Source: Halotia wernerae
Lineage (GTDB): Bacteria; Cyanobacteriota; Cyanobacteriia; Cyanobacteriales; Nostocaceae
NCBI GenBank assembly: GCA_034931985.1
Contig: JAYGHB010000006.1
Location: 62,001-126,000, forward strand
Length of the DNA: 64,000 nucleotides
Direction: 5' to 3'
The notes beneath the pieces were generated by a model, which saw only the letters and a program-made list of their open reading frames with translations, did no database searches and was not told the DNA's origin. A program made the position numbers and the translations under genes. Each line of letters begins with the position of its first letter. Position 1 is the first letter of the stretch. Of this stretch, positions 18,028 through 28,000 are shown piece by piece.

Positions 18028-18055
18028 TTTATCGTAGATTCACGATAAATTTACC
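18028..18055 (+). terminator. Probable terminator after the aminotransferase
   Basis: There is a perfect 8-bp stem TTTATCGT/ACGATAAA (18028-18049) with a 6-nt loop, followed by TTTACC. Confidence 0.5.
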
Positions 18056-18192
18056 AGATGCTACCTGTATTGAATGTAGTTTTCGGTATAAACTACAGAT
18101 GAAACTAGTATAAATATTAAACATACTAGTAATCAAGTATCTTTATTGTTTATCTCAGATTTCATCCCTAAAAGTTCAGTAATACAGTGTGC

Positions 18193-18636
18193 ATGGCAAG
18201 CAATCTCAAAAAAATAGGCATTTGCGCTGCGATTTTCGCATTTATTGGTGCGTTAAAGCATCGTCCTCTTTGGGCGTTGACTACTCCCATGACAGAAACT
18301 CCTCCTGATATTGGCAGTTACCAAGATGCAGATACGCTGAATGCTAGGGAAATTACAGATACGAGTAACTTAGTAAGTAATGAGTTACTCTTGTTGGCTA
18401 ATCGTAATATTAAGGAAATGATTCCAGCTAGTGAGTCTACCGTAGTTACAGACAACGCCACTCGCTATTACATCACTAAACAGCCTTCTGGTCAAAAACA
18501 AGCCTACAAACTTTCCTATAGAAATATTTGGACTCAGCAAAGTAACTTACCCCGCAAACGAAAAGTCCCGGAACCTTCAGTAATAGTAGGGCTAGGAGCT
18601 ATGGTTGGCTGGCTGGGAACTCAGCGCCGAAACTAG
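18193..18636 (+). CDS. PEP-CTERM-type exported protein
   Basis: The protein has 147 residues from ATG 18193; GTG 18187 is possible. It has an N-terminal signal segment (KKIGICAAIFAFIGAL). The middle is polar and not recognised. The C-terminus reads VPEPSVIVGLGAMVGWLGTQRRN: a VPEP box, a short hydrophobic helix and a basic end, which is the PEP-CTERM sorting signal recognised by exosortase. The protein is therefore likely processed at the outer face of the membrane and linked to extracellular matrix or surface. No exosortase is seen in this window. Function is otherwise unknown. Confidence 0.72.
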   Translation: MASNLKKIGICAAIFAFIGALKHRPLWALTTPMTETPPDIGSYQDADTLNAREITDTSNLVSNELLLLANRNIKEMIPASESTVVTDNATRYYITKQPSGQKQAYKLSYRNIWTQQSNLPRKRKVPEPSVIVGLGAMVGWLGTQRRN

Positions 18637-19237
18637 TTTATAGTAGCAATGACTAACTCCGATTACAGTCAGTGCGAATTGTTAATGCTTAGTCTATAGG
18701 ACTTACGCACGCTCTACCAATTCTTGGCGTTCTTGGCATCTTGGCGGTTCGATAAATTAAGCTTTTTGTCCATTTTTGCGTAAGTCCTGGTCTAGTTGGC
18801 GTTAGTCATACAACACTAAGTTAAGAAGTCTGATTAAAGCCGTTATTTGAAAACCGAAAAATAGGTAAAGTAACAATTAACTAAATTTTTTTCACAAATT
18901 CTTCATATTTTGACTGTGAAATTACGGTTGTCTTTGTACTGCTAAGCACATGCTGATTTAGATATATTTATTTGGAACAATGTAAAAGCGTAATTCTTAG
19001 CATTAGTTAAGAAATTATTAAAATCAAGGAAAATTATCGCTAACACTCGTGAAGTTTTGCTGAATTTTAAATATTAGGATACTATTATTTATTAAGGTAC
19101 AGAATTACAAATAAATTTAATTTATTTAAATTTTGAGTTGCTAATACGAGGGAAATTCCTCTTCGTTGTTAATGTTTATATCAAGCCTCATTTTCTTCCT
19201 AAAATTGTTGAATCTTAATCTCAGATGATCGATAAAA
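18637..19237. other. Spacer holding a MITE-like element
   Basis: This AT-rich 600-nt spacer holds the 91-bp inverted-repeat element at 18698-18788 (listed separately). No reading frame of note and no strong operator were seen; the promoter of the response-regulator gene should lie near its right end. Confidence 0.4.
18698..18788. mobile_element. MITE-like element, 12-bp perfect terminal inverted repeats
   Basis: AGGACTTACGCA (18698-18709) and TGCGTAAGTCCT (18777-18788) are exact inverted repeats enclosing 67 bp with no reading frame. These ends are typical of a miniature non-autonomous element abundant in Nostocales genomes. No clear target-site duplication is visible. Confidence 0.75.
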
Positions 19238-19660
19238 ATGACAGCACATTTACTTAATATAGATCGGCAATTACAGTTGCGTCAACCAAAGCGAGTTCTA
19301 CTAATTGAAGATAACGATGTTAATAGGATGCTGTTGAGCGATTATTTAAGCTATTGTGGTTACAGTGTCCAAAGTTTATCAGATAGCTCTAATTTTTTTG
19401 CAACTGTAGAAAAGTTTTGCCCAGAGCTAATGTTATTAGATTTAAAGTTACCCGATATTGACGGCTATTCGCTACTAGAACAGATTCAGCAAAAACCGGA
19501 TTTGTCAAACATACCTATTATTGTAGTTTCAGCCTTTGCTTTTAAAGCCGATCAAGAACGAGCTATGAAACTAGGCGCTCACCGTTATTTTGTTAAACCA
19601 GTAAATCTCACATCTCTAATTCTCACAATTGAAGATGAATTAGCTTGTCGCTTCATCTAA
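19238..19660 (+). CDS. Single-domain response regulator (CheY-like)
   Basis: The protein has 140 residues: a 15-residue lead and one receiver domain. The acidic pocket is Glu-24 and Asp-25 (VLLIEDND), the phospho-acceptor is Asp-68 (LMLLDLKLPDIDG), the switch Ser is 98 (IIVVSAF) and the conserved Lys is 120 (YFVKPVN). There is no output domain, so it must act by protein contact or in a phosphorelay. No histidine kinase lies nearby. It converges with a 59-residue coiled-coil protein gene on the minus strand. Confidence 0.88.
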   Translation: MTAHLLNIDRQLQLRQPKRVLLIEDNDVNRMLLSDYLSYCGYSVQSLSDSSNFFATVEKFCPELMLLDLKLPDIDGYSLLEQIQQKPDLSNIPIIVVSAFAFKADQERAMKLGAHRYFVKPVNLTSLILTIEDELACRFI

Positions 19661-19681
19661 AATTTTCTTTTAAAAGTGGAT

Positions 19682-19861
19682 TTACTCATCTTTTTGATTG
19701 TTAATAAACTCTTCAACACTTTCACTCATCTTTTGCACAGAACTGCCGATTTCTGCAATTTTGCGTTGTACTTGTGCTACCATTAAAACTGCTGTTTGTA
19801 GTTCGTTGAGTGCTTCAGCCATAGCCTCACGATAATTAGATTCAAATTCTTGTATATTCAT
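19682..19861 (-). CDS. Small helical protein, 59 residues
   Basis: The frame starts at ATG 19861 and reads MNIQEFESNYREAMAEALNE and on to SVQKMSESVEEFINNQKDE. It is strongly amphipathic and helical (probable coiled coil), with no Cys and no membrane segment. Base use and the absence of stops support a real gene, although the ribosome site is weak. It lies tail-to-tail with the receiver-domain gene, only 21 nt apart. I do not recognise the family. Confidence 0.5.
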   Translation of the reverse strand: MNIQEFESNYREAMAEALNELQTAVLMVAQVQRKIAEIGSSVQKMSESVEEFINNQKDE

Positions 19862-20328
19862 TAGTTTGCTTTCGACCAGGTATAATAGCGATCATAGCCA
19901 TATATATAAGCTAATCAAACCGTTAATTCGCTTAACCGTTAACGTTCAATTAATCATCCGAAATATTGCCTATTGAGATTCGGCTAACCAAAATTTGTAT
20001 TGAATTGGTTTAGGGATGTATAGAGCCAGTTTGAGCAAAATAGCTCGGATGTTAATACACACAAAGTTTAAAAAGCACCACAAATAAAAAATTTGATAAA
20101 TTTAAGAAATAGATAAAATTTAAATTTTTCTAAAAAACCCTGAAAAACGTTATCAATACTGCCAAAAATATGTATGTAAGTTAGCAATACATACCAGATA
20201 AAGAACTACTATGTTCAAATTTCAGAACATCTGTACTTAATCACCTGTTAAATCAACACAAAAAGTTGTTTTTTCTTAAAATAGTAAGTAGGTAACTTTA
20301 CAAATAAAAATTTACCTAAATTTAAGTT
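19862..20328. other. AT-rich spacer upstream of uvrC
   Basis: This is the divergent spacer between the small helical protein and uvrC. CCGTTAATTCGCTTAACCG and nearby TTAACG form a minor imperfect inverted repeat at about 19920-19945. Nothing else is supported. Confidence 0.35.
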
Positions 20329-22206
20329 GTGACAACATCTGCTCAAATACCACCACTGCTTAAAGATCCACAGCGTCTGGAAAGCCGTCTAGCTGAAATT
20401 CCGGCGGAACCGGGAGTTTATTTTATGCGGGACGGGGGCGATCGCATTATCTATATAGGTAAATCGCGCAAGTTGCGATCGCGTGTTCGTTCCTACTTCC
20501 GGGATGGATACAACAAAAGTGAACGCATAGCGACAATGGCTAAGCAGGTGAGCGAAATTGAGTTTATCGTTACCGATAGTGAAGCTGAAGCTTTGGCCTT
20601 AGAAGCCAACTTAATCAAGCAGCACCAGCCATATTTCAATGTACTACTCAAAGATGATAAAAAATATCCTTATGTCTGCATTACTTGGTCAGAAGACTAC
20701 CCTCGGATTTTCATCACCCGTAAACGCCAATTAGGTAAAGAAAAGGATAAATTTTACGGACCTTATACTGATGCTGGTCTATTGCGAGAAGTCTTGCGAA
20801 TATCTAAGCGGATTTTTGCACTGCGACAACGACCTCAACCACTCTTCAAAGATCGTCCTTGCTTAAATTATGATTTAGGGCGCTGTCCGGGTGTATGTCA
20901 GCAGTTGATTTCACCAGAAGAATACCGTAAAACTGTGCAAAAAGTGGCAATGGTATTCCAAGGACGAACTCAAGAACTAATTGATATTTTGACAGAACAG
21001 ATGCAAACAGCCGCAGAGGCGTTAAATTTTGAGTCAGCAGCGCGGATTCGCGATCAAATCGCTGGGTTAAAGTCACTTACTGCGGATCAAAAAGTATCCT
21101 TACCAGATGATACAGTTTCACGGGATGCTATCGCATTGGCTGCTAGTGAACAATACGCCTGCATTCAATTATTTCAGATTCGGGCTGGACAATTGGTAGG
21201 ACGGTTAGCATTTGTAGCAGATGCTCATGCAGAACCAGGAGCTATTTTACAACGAGTCTTAGAGGAACATTATCAAACTGCTGACTCAGTGGAAATTCCC
21301 ACAGAGATTTTAGTACAGCATGAATTAGCAGATGCAGCGATATTAGCTGATGTCTTGACTCAGCGCAAGGGGAAAAAAGTGACGATTTTGGCTCCACAAA
21401 GGCAAACCAAGGCAGAATTAATTGAGATGGTAGAGCGCAATGCTCAGTATGAATTGCAAAGAATGCAGAAATTGGGCGATCAAAATCATCAAGCCATGCA
21501 AGATTTAGTCGCCATTCTCGATTTACCAGACTTACCCCACCGCATTGAAGGTTATGATATTTCTCACATTCAAGGCTCAAATGCTGTAGCTTCCCAAGTT
21601 GTGTTTATTGATGGATTACCCGCAAAGCAACACTATCGTCACTACAAAATCAAAAATCCTACAGTCACAGCAGGACATTCAGACGATTTTGCTAGTTTGG
21701 CTGAAGTTATTCAGCGGCGGTTCCGCAAGTATGGCGAAGATCCACAGTTACAACGAGTAGGTAATCCTGATTGGCCTGATTTAATTATGATTGATGGTGG
21801 TAAAGGTCAACTGTCATCTGTTGTTGCCGTTTTGCAAGAGCATAATTTATTAGAAGACTTGCGAGTTGTCAGTTTGGCAAAGCAGCGAGAAGAGATTTTT
21901 TTACCGGGAGAATCTCAACCCTTAGAAACAAATGCAGAACAACCAGGGGTACAGTTGTTGCGACGGTTGCGAGATGAAGCCCATCGCTTTGCTGTGAGTT
22001 TCCATCGTCAGCAACGTAGTGATAAATTGAAGCGATCGCGTTTAGATGAAATTCCTGGGTTGGGACATCATCGCCAAAAGCAGCTTTTAGGGTATTTTCG
22101 CTCAGTTGACTATATTCGTCAAGCTACACCTGCACAACTAGCTGAGGTTTCAGGAATTGGGCCGTGTTTGGCGCAAGAAATTTACGATTACTTTCATCCT
22201 TCTTGA
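20329..22206 (+). CDS. uvrC: Excinuclease ABC subunit C
   Basis: The protein has 625 residues. The N-terminal GIY-YIG nuclease domain (GVYFMRDGG...IIYIGKSRKLRSRVRSYF, about 28-60) makes the 3' incision. The Cys-rich block CLNYDLGRCPGVC is at about 182-194 and the UVR UvrB-contact domain (LNFESAARIRDQI) near 231-243. The RNase-H-like 5' nuclease domain (EGYDISHIQGSNAVAS, LIMIDGGKGQL) follows. The C-terminal helix-hairpin-helix pair (LDEIPGLGHHRQKQLL, LAEVSGIGPCLAQEI) is complete. It acts in nucleotide excision repair. The start codon is GTG 20329; a TTG lies just upstream. Confidence 0.97.
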   Translation: MTTSAQIPPLLKDPQRLESRLAEIPAEPGVYFMRDGGDRIIYIGKSRKLRSRVRSYFRDGYNKSERIATMAKQVSEIEFIVTDSEAEALALEANLIKQHQPYFNVLLKDDKKYPYVCITWSEDYPRIFITRKRQLGKEKDKFYGPYTDAGLLREVLRISKRIFALRQRPQPLFKDRPCLNYDLGRCPGVCQQLISPEEYRKTVQKVAMVFQGRTQELIDILTEQMQTAAEALNFESAARIRDQIAGLKSLTADQKVSLPDDTVSRDAIALAASEQYACIQLFQIRAGQLVGRLAFVADAHAEPGAILQRVLEEHYQTADSVEIPTEILVQHELADAAILADVLTQRKGKKVTILAPQRQTKAELIEMVERNAQYELQRMQKLGDQNHQAMQDLVAILDLPDLPHRIEGYDISHIQGSNAVASQVVFIDGLPAKQHYRHYKIKNPTVTAGHSDDFASLAEVIQRRFRKYGEDPQLQRVGNPDWPDLIMIDGGKGQLSSVVAVLQEHNLLEDLRVVSLAKQREEIFLPGESQPLETNAEQPGVQLLRRLRDEAHRFAVSFHRQQRSDKLKRSRLDEIPGLGHHRQKQLLGYFRSVDYIRQATPAQLAEVSGIGPCLAQEIYDYFHPS

Positions 22207-22329
22207 AAAGTGTGAATTTTATCTCCACTTTATTCATCAATCATTAATTTACTGTGTAAATTTTGCTTTGATAGCGATCGCCTCTGTTTCTATGAAATAT
22301 GTTTGTTATTTGCTATCTAAACTTGTGGC

Positions 22330-22824
22330 TTAGTAAAGACGAAACCGAGCTACACCTATGGGAATTTCTGCATCAATACCAACCTCTTTAGCCGAGAATT
22401 TGTAGGCAGAACCATTACCAATATTTCGTCTTTTTATTTTTTTTAGGTCAATATCAAACTTAGTTTTAGGAGCAATCGGCTCGGTAAAAGTTAGTAGTAT
22501 TGTTTGACCATTGACAGATACATTAGTATTAATTTTATGTTCATTTTTATCCAAAACATCAATATTCCTAACGTCATTACTCACAGTTATATCGTCTGGA
22601 ACTTTGATAAGTAGTTGGGTAACAGCTTTGCTATTTTGGGGAACGTGCAACCGGAAAATATGTCTAAAAGTTCCCCCAATTCCCCAACGTGTGGGAGGTA
22701 ATTGTGTATTTCCATCAATATGAATAACCCTGCTATCATCTGTTCTAGCACTTGCATAATTAGGAGCAATAACAGATGTGGTAGCCAGAGTAAATGCAAT
22801 AGTGTAAATCAGTAGTTTATTCAT
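22330..22824 (-). CDS. DUF2808-family exported protein
   Basis: The protein has 164 residues from ATG 22824, with GGAAG 5 nt upstream. It has a signal peptide (LLIYTIAFTLATTSVIA) that probably ends at YASA. The body is beta-rich (IFRLHVPQNSKAVTQLLIKVPDDITVSNDVRNIDVLD... LLTFTEPIAPKTKFDIDLKKIK). This matches the cyanobacterial DUF2808 pattern, a periplasmic or surface family of unknown function. No operon partner is evident. Confidence 0.65.
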   Translation of the reverse strand: MNKLLIYTIAFTLATTSVIAPNYASARTDDSRVIHIDGNTQLPPTRWGIGGTFRHIFRLHVPQNSKAVTQLLIKVPDDITVSNDVRNIDVLDKNEHKINTNVSVNGQTILLTFTEPIAPKTKFDIDLKKIKRRNIGNGSAYKFSAKEVGIDAEIPIGVARFRLY

Positions 22825-23314
22825 ATTTACTTCCAAAATAATTAAATACATCAGTTAAATTGCAGCTTCATACCTTACAAGTGAATTTGCTCTTGATCAA
22901 TACATCCTAACTTGGTAAAGCCATATTTAACTACCTCCTTGATACAGTCATTAATTAGGAGAATTAGGCAGTTATTTTGCTCTTATCGGTTTCAAATTAT
23001 CGGTGATATTTTTTGTTTGCTAAAAAAGTTGCTACCTCTACCTACTAGCATTACAAGTCATAATGAAATCAAGATGAAATTTCAGCAATTATTTAGAAAC
23101 AGATGCCAAGTTTGCCGACGCAATTGAGAATTCAGAATTCTCGATGTTCAAGAAAGCTAGTTTCTCAGTTCTCAATTTCATGCCAATTTCATTTTGAGAT
23201 GAAAGACTGGGAATAAGGTGCAGAAAAATCCCCAAAACAAAGCTAGCTTTGTTTACCAAATATAAATCCCGATCACAGTTCCTTTGCGTCCATACTTCAG
23301 GATTTCTGATAGCG
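22825..23314. other. Spacer upstream of the metal-efflux operon
   Basis: This is the divergent spacer between the DUF2808 gene and the RND adaptor. It should contain the efflux promoter. TGAAATCAAGATGAAATTTCA and similar AT-rich runs are present, but I cannot point to a recognised metal-regulator operator. No response-regulator or ArsR/MerR gene is adjacent. Confidence 0.35.
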
Positions 23315-24946
23315 ATGCCCAACTCTTTGCGTTTCCAACCAATTGTAACCATGCGTTGTGTTTCTGGTACACTTGTGAGCTTACTGTTATTGGCAAGCCC
23401 CGTAGTAGTTTTAGCCCACAGTGGACACGGAAATGAATTTCAAGAAGAAAGTGAAGCCACTCCAGCAACTAATTCCGTTCAAGTTGACACTCAAACTGCC
23501 CAACGATTAGGAATTAAAGTTGAGCCAGTCAAAAACCAGCGTTTAGCTCTTAGCATTAAAACCACAGGGCAAATTGAAACTCTACCTAGCAAACAAGTAG
23601 AAGTAACCACACCAATTGCAGGCGCGAAGGTGGTTGAGCTGTTAGTAGAACCTGGTGCATTAGTTAAACAAGGTCAACCTGTTGCTGTTGTATCTAGTCC
23701 TGATTTGGTAGAACTGCGGGTTAACTCCCAAGAAAAACTGGCTCAAGGTCAGGCAGATTTGCAACAAGCCTTAGCTGATTTAAAATTAGCGCAACAAAAC
23801 CGCGATCGTTATCAACAAATAGCCACAGCAGAAATTGTCCAAGCTCAAAGTCAAGTGGCATTTTCCCAAGAAAAGTATGACAAAGATCAAGAATTAGTTG
23901 CTCAAGGTGCTTTACCAAGGCGTAATGCCCTCGAATCTCAAACCCAGTTAGCCCAAGCCAAAGCCGACCTTGCTAAAGCCAATAGCCGCCGAGAGGTGAT
24001 TGAGGCTGAAAATCAACTTCAACGTGCCCAGGCATCTGTTGAGGTAGCAAAATCACGTATTCATCTCAGTAACAGCACGTATGAGACTCGGCTGCAACAA
24101 CTAGGAATCCGTGGCAATGCCAAAGGACTGGTAACAGTAACAGCTCCAATTTCTGGGAAGGTAGCAGATAGGGAAGTTACTCTTGGTCAAACCTTTCAGG
24201 ATGCAGGTGGTAAATTGATGACAATTGTCAATAACAATCAGGTTTTTGCCACAGCAAATATATATGAAAAAGACTTAGACAAAGTTAAAACAGGTCAACG
24301 AGTTAGCGTCAAAGTTGCTTCTGTCCCAAACCGTACTTTCAGGGGACGAATTGCAGTAATTAGTTCTGTAGTAGCAGGCGATACGCGGGTTGTGCCTGTA
24401 AAAGCTGAAATAAATAACCCTGTTGGTGTGCTGAAACCAGGAATGTTTGCAGAGTTGGAAGTTTTGACAAACCAAACCTCGTCAGCTACTTTGGCAATTA
24501 AGAGCGCGGCTGTGATAGAAGCTAATAATAAAAAAGTTGTCTACATCCAAAATGGCAATGCTTATCAACCAGTTGAAGTCACCTTAGGTCAAACCTCTGG
24601 AGATATGGTTGAGGTTAAGAGTGGCTTATTTGAGGGAGATATGATTGTCACCCAGCGCGCACCGCAACTTTACGCCCAATCTCTGCGAGGTGGTGGAAAA
24701 AAAGAGGAGCAAATAAGCAAAGCAGCAGGGGAGAAACAAGCAACTTCTAATTCTTCACTTTTTTGGTGGGTTGGACTTGGGGGAGGAACAGCACTAGCTA
24801 CCGTAGCTTTTATAGCAGGTATTTTCTGGGCTAATCGCCGCATTCAATCCCGTCTGCTACCATCACTAGACACACAAATTATTGATCACAACTCCAAATT
24901 GCCAGCCTTATCCCACTCCAACACAACTGAAGATCCCCCTCAATAA
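23315..24946 (+). CDS. RND efflux periplasmic adaptor (CusB/CzcB-like)
   Basis: The protein is about 543 residues from ATG 23315; TTG 23249 is an unlikely longer start. It has a signal peptide (VSGTLVSLLLLASPVVVLA) followed by a His-containing AHSGHGNEF, a likely metal-sensing or binding head. A lipoyl-like half (VTTPIAGAKVVELLVEPGALVKQGQPVAVVSS) and a long alpha-helical hairpin (about 130-260) follow. The second lipoyl half (VTAPISGKVADREVTLGQTF) and a beta-barrel and membrane-proximal domain come after. A C-terminal hydrophobic segment (FWWVGLGGGTALATVAFIAGIFW) is an unusual extra membrane anchor. It bridges the RND pump and an outer-membrane channel; no TolC gene is present here. First gene of a three-gene unit. 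Confidence 0.88.
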   Translation: MPNSLRFQPIVTMRCVSGTLVSLLLLASPVVVLAHSGHGNEFQEESEATPATNSVQVDTQTAQRLGIKVEPVKNQRLALSIKTTGQIETLPSKQVEVTTPIAGAKVVELLVEPGALVKQGQPVAVVSSPDLVELRVNSQEKLAQGQADLQQALADLKLAQQNRDRYQQIATAEIVQAQSQVAFSQEKYDKDQELVAQGALPRRNALESQTQLAQAKADLAKANSRREVIEAENQLQRAQASVEVAKSRIHLSNSTYETRLQQLGIRGNAKGLVTVTAPISGKVADREVTLGQTFQDAGGKLMTIVNNNQVFATANIYEKDLDKVKTGQRVSVKVASVPNRTFRGRIAVISSVVAGDTRVVPVKAEINNPVGVLKPGMFAELEVLTNQTSSATLAIKSAAVIEANNKKVVYIQNGNAYQPVEVTLGQTSGDMVEVKSGLFEGDMIVTQRAPQLYAQSLRGGGKKEEQISKAAGEKQATSNSSLFWWVGLGGGTALATVAFIAGIFWANRRIQSRLLPSLDTQIIDHNSKLPALSHSNTTEDPPQ

Positions 24947-25005
24947 ACCTCCGCGTATACTCTGCGCTTCTCTTTGCGTCCCTTTGCGTTTAAATCATCT
25001 CTAAT

Positions 25006-28000
25006 ATGCTCAATGCCATCCTCAAGTGGTCAATTATTCAACGCTGGATAGTTGTACTACTCGCAATTGTAGTCACAATTTGGGGTACATATAACCTCAC
25101 CCAGATGCCCCTAGATGTCTTTCCTGACTTTGCTCCGCCCCAAGTTGAGATTCAAACTGAAGCCCCAGGACTAGCACCAGAAGAAGTTGAAACACTGATT
25201 ACCTTGCCAATTGAAAGCGCGGTTAATGGTACACCAGGGGTAGAAACGGTACGTTCTTCCTCTGCTGTCAGCATTTCCGTTGTCAAGGTCATCTTTAAAT
25301 GGGGGACTGATGTTTATCAAGCCCGTCAATTAGTAACAGAACGATTACAGCAGGTACTACAAAAATTACCAGAGGGCGTGGAAAATCCCCAAATTTCGCC
25401 CATTTCTTCCCCCATTGGCACAGTCCTACAGTACGCCTTCACTGCTGAAACAACTCCACTCATGGAAGTGCGGCGCTTAGTTGACCGGGATGTTACCAAT
25501 AGATTGCTAGCTGTACCGGGTATTTCCCAAGTAATTGCTTATGGCGGTGATATTCGCCAGTATCAAATATTAGTTGATCCAGCAAAATTAAAAGCTTTCA
25601 ATGTCACCTTAGATGAAGTCACAGCTGCGGCTAGAGCAGCTAACGTCAATGCTGCGGGTGGCTTTTTGGTTAATCCAGACCAAGAATTAATTATTCGTGG
25701 CTTAGGGCGCATCGAGTCAATTGAGCAACTGGGAAAGTCTGCAATAACGGCACGGAACGGAACGCCTATACTACTGCAAGATGTGGCAGATGTTCGCATT
25801 GGAGCCGCTTTAAAACGTGGGGACGGCAGTTTGAATGGTCAACCAGCAATTGTGGTGATGGTCAACAAGCAGCCACAGAATGATACTCCCACCGTTACTA
25901 AAGCAGTGGAGAAAGCGATCGCAGAAATTAAAGCAGGCTTACCCAAAGATGTCAAAGTCACAGAAACTTTCCGACAAGAAAACTTTATCGAAGCTGCGAT
26001 TGAAAACGTTACTAGTTCCCTCCGCGATGGCATTATCATCGTTTCCATCATCTTGCTGATGTTTTTGATGAACTGGCGCACCGCAATTATTACCCTCAGC
26101 GCCATTCCTTTATCAGTCCTGATTGGCATGATGATTCTGGGCTTATTCGGTCAAGGTATCAACACGATGACGCTGGGAGGATTGGCTGTCGCCATTGGTT
26201 CAGTAGTAGATGACTCAATTGTGGATATGGAAAATGCCTACCGGGGTCTGCGGAAGAACCAAGTAGCAAGCAATCCTGTACATCCATTTAAAGTTGTTTA
26301 TGATACTTCTGTAGAAGTCAGAGTCAGTGTGATTTTTTCAACGGTGATTATCGCCGTTGTCTTTGCACCAATTTTCACCCTTACAGGTGTGGAAGGTCGG
26401 ATATTTGCGCCAATGGGTGTTGCATATTTAGTATCAATTTTTGCTTCTACATTAGTGGCAATGACTTTATCTCCGGCACTTTGTGCGATTTTGCTAGCAA
26501 ATCGACAACTACCAGCCGATGATACCTGGATAAGTGCCTTATCACAAAGAATTTATCGACCGATTATCAATTTTTCCATCCGTTTCCCCACAATTATTTT
26601 GCTATTTGCGGGAGCATCTTTAGTAGCCTCTTTGGTAATTCTGCCGAGTTTGGGAAGGGTATTTTTGCCAGAGTTTCAAGAACCATCCTTAGTAAACACA
26701 GTTCTGCTTTATCCAGGGAGTTCTCTGGAGGCGACAAACCAAGTCGGATTTGCATTGGAAGATGCTCTTAAAGACGACAAGCGATTTAAAACAGTGCAGT
26801 TAAGGGCTGGACGCGCTGCTGGTGATGCGGATGCAGGGGGGGTTAATTTGGGACATTTAGATGTGGAATTGAGCGCAGAAGGATTAAAAGATCGAAAAGG
26901 AAGTATTGAGAAACTGCGGGAAGAGTTTAGTAAGATTCCCGCAGTTGCTCCCAATATTGGCGGCTTTATCTCGCACCGTATGGATGAGGTATTATCAGGT
27001 GTAAGAAGTGCGATCGCAGTTAAAATCTTCGGCCCTGATTTAGCCCAATTACGTCAAATCGGATCTGAAGTTCAGTCGGCTATGACTGGAATTCCGGGAC
27101 TAGTGGATTTACAACTCGAACCCCAAGTTCCTATTAGACAGGTGCAAATTCAATTCAACCGGGAAGCAGCGGCTCGCTATGGCTTAACTGTAGGTCATCT
27201 GACTGAGATGGTAGAAACTGCGCTGAATGGGCGAGTTGTATCTCAAGTTCTCAAAGACCAGCAATTGTTTGACTTGGTGGTTTGGTTGCAGCCAGAATCA
27301 CGCAATAATTTAGAGATCATCCGCAATTTATTAGTAGATACACCTACAGGTCAAAAAATTCCCTTAGCTCAGGTCGCCAGTATTGATTATGGAACTGGCC
27401 CCAACACGATTAACCGGGAAAATGTCTCGCGCCTGATTGTCGTTTCTGCCAATGTCTCCGGTCGAGATTTGGGGTCGGTGGTGGAGGAGATTCAAAACAA
27501 AGTCCGTCAGTCGATACAGTTACCTACAGGCTACTTTATCCAATACGGCGGTCAATTTGAATCAGAACAACGAGCAACTCAGAATCTACTGGTCTTTGGG
27601 GGACTAGCGTTGGTCATCATTGTAATTTTAATGTACTTCGCAGTTAAATCTGTTGCTGCCATGCTGATGATCATGATTAACTTACCTCTGGCTTTGGTAG
27701 GGGGTATATTTTCTATTGCTTTGGGGGGTGGAATTATCTCTGTGGCTTCGTTGGTAGGATTTATTACTCTATTTGGCGTGGCAACGCGTAACGGACTACT
27801 GTTAGTAGACAACTACAACGGCAAGATTGCACTAGGAATGCCTTTACGGGAAGTAATTTTTAAGGGGTCGATGGAGCGATTGGTTGCCATTTTGATGACG
27901 GCTCTCACTTCAGCTTTAGGAATGATACCCTTAGTGATTGGTTCAGGTGCAGGTAAAGAAATTTTACAGCCATTGGCTGTAGTAGTGTTGGGAGGATTGT

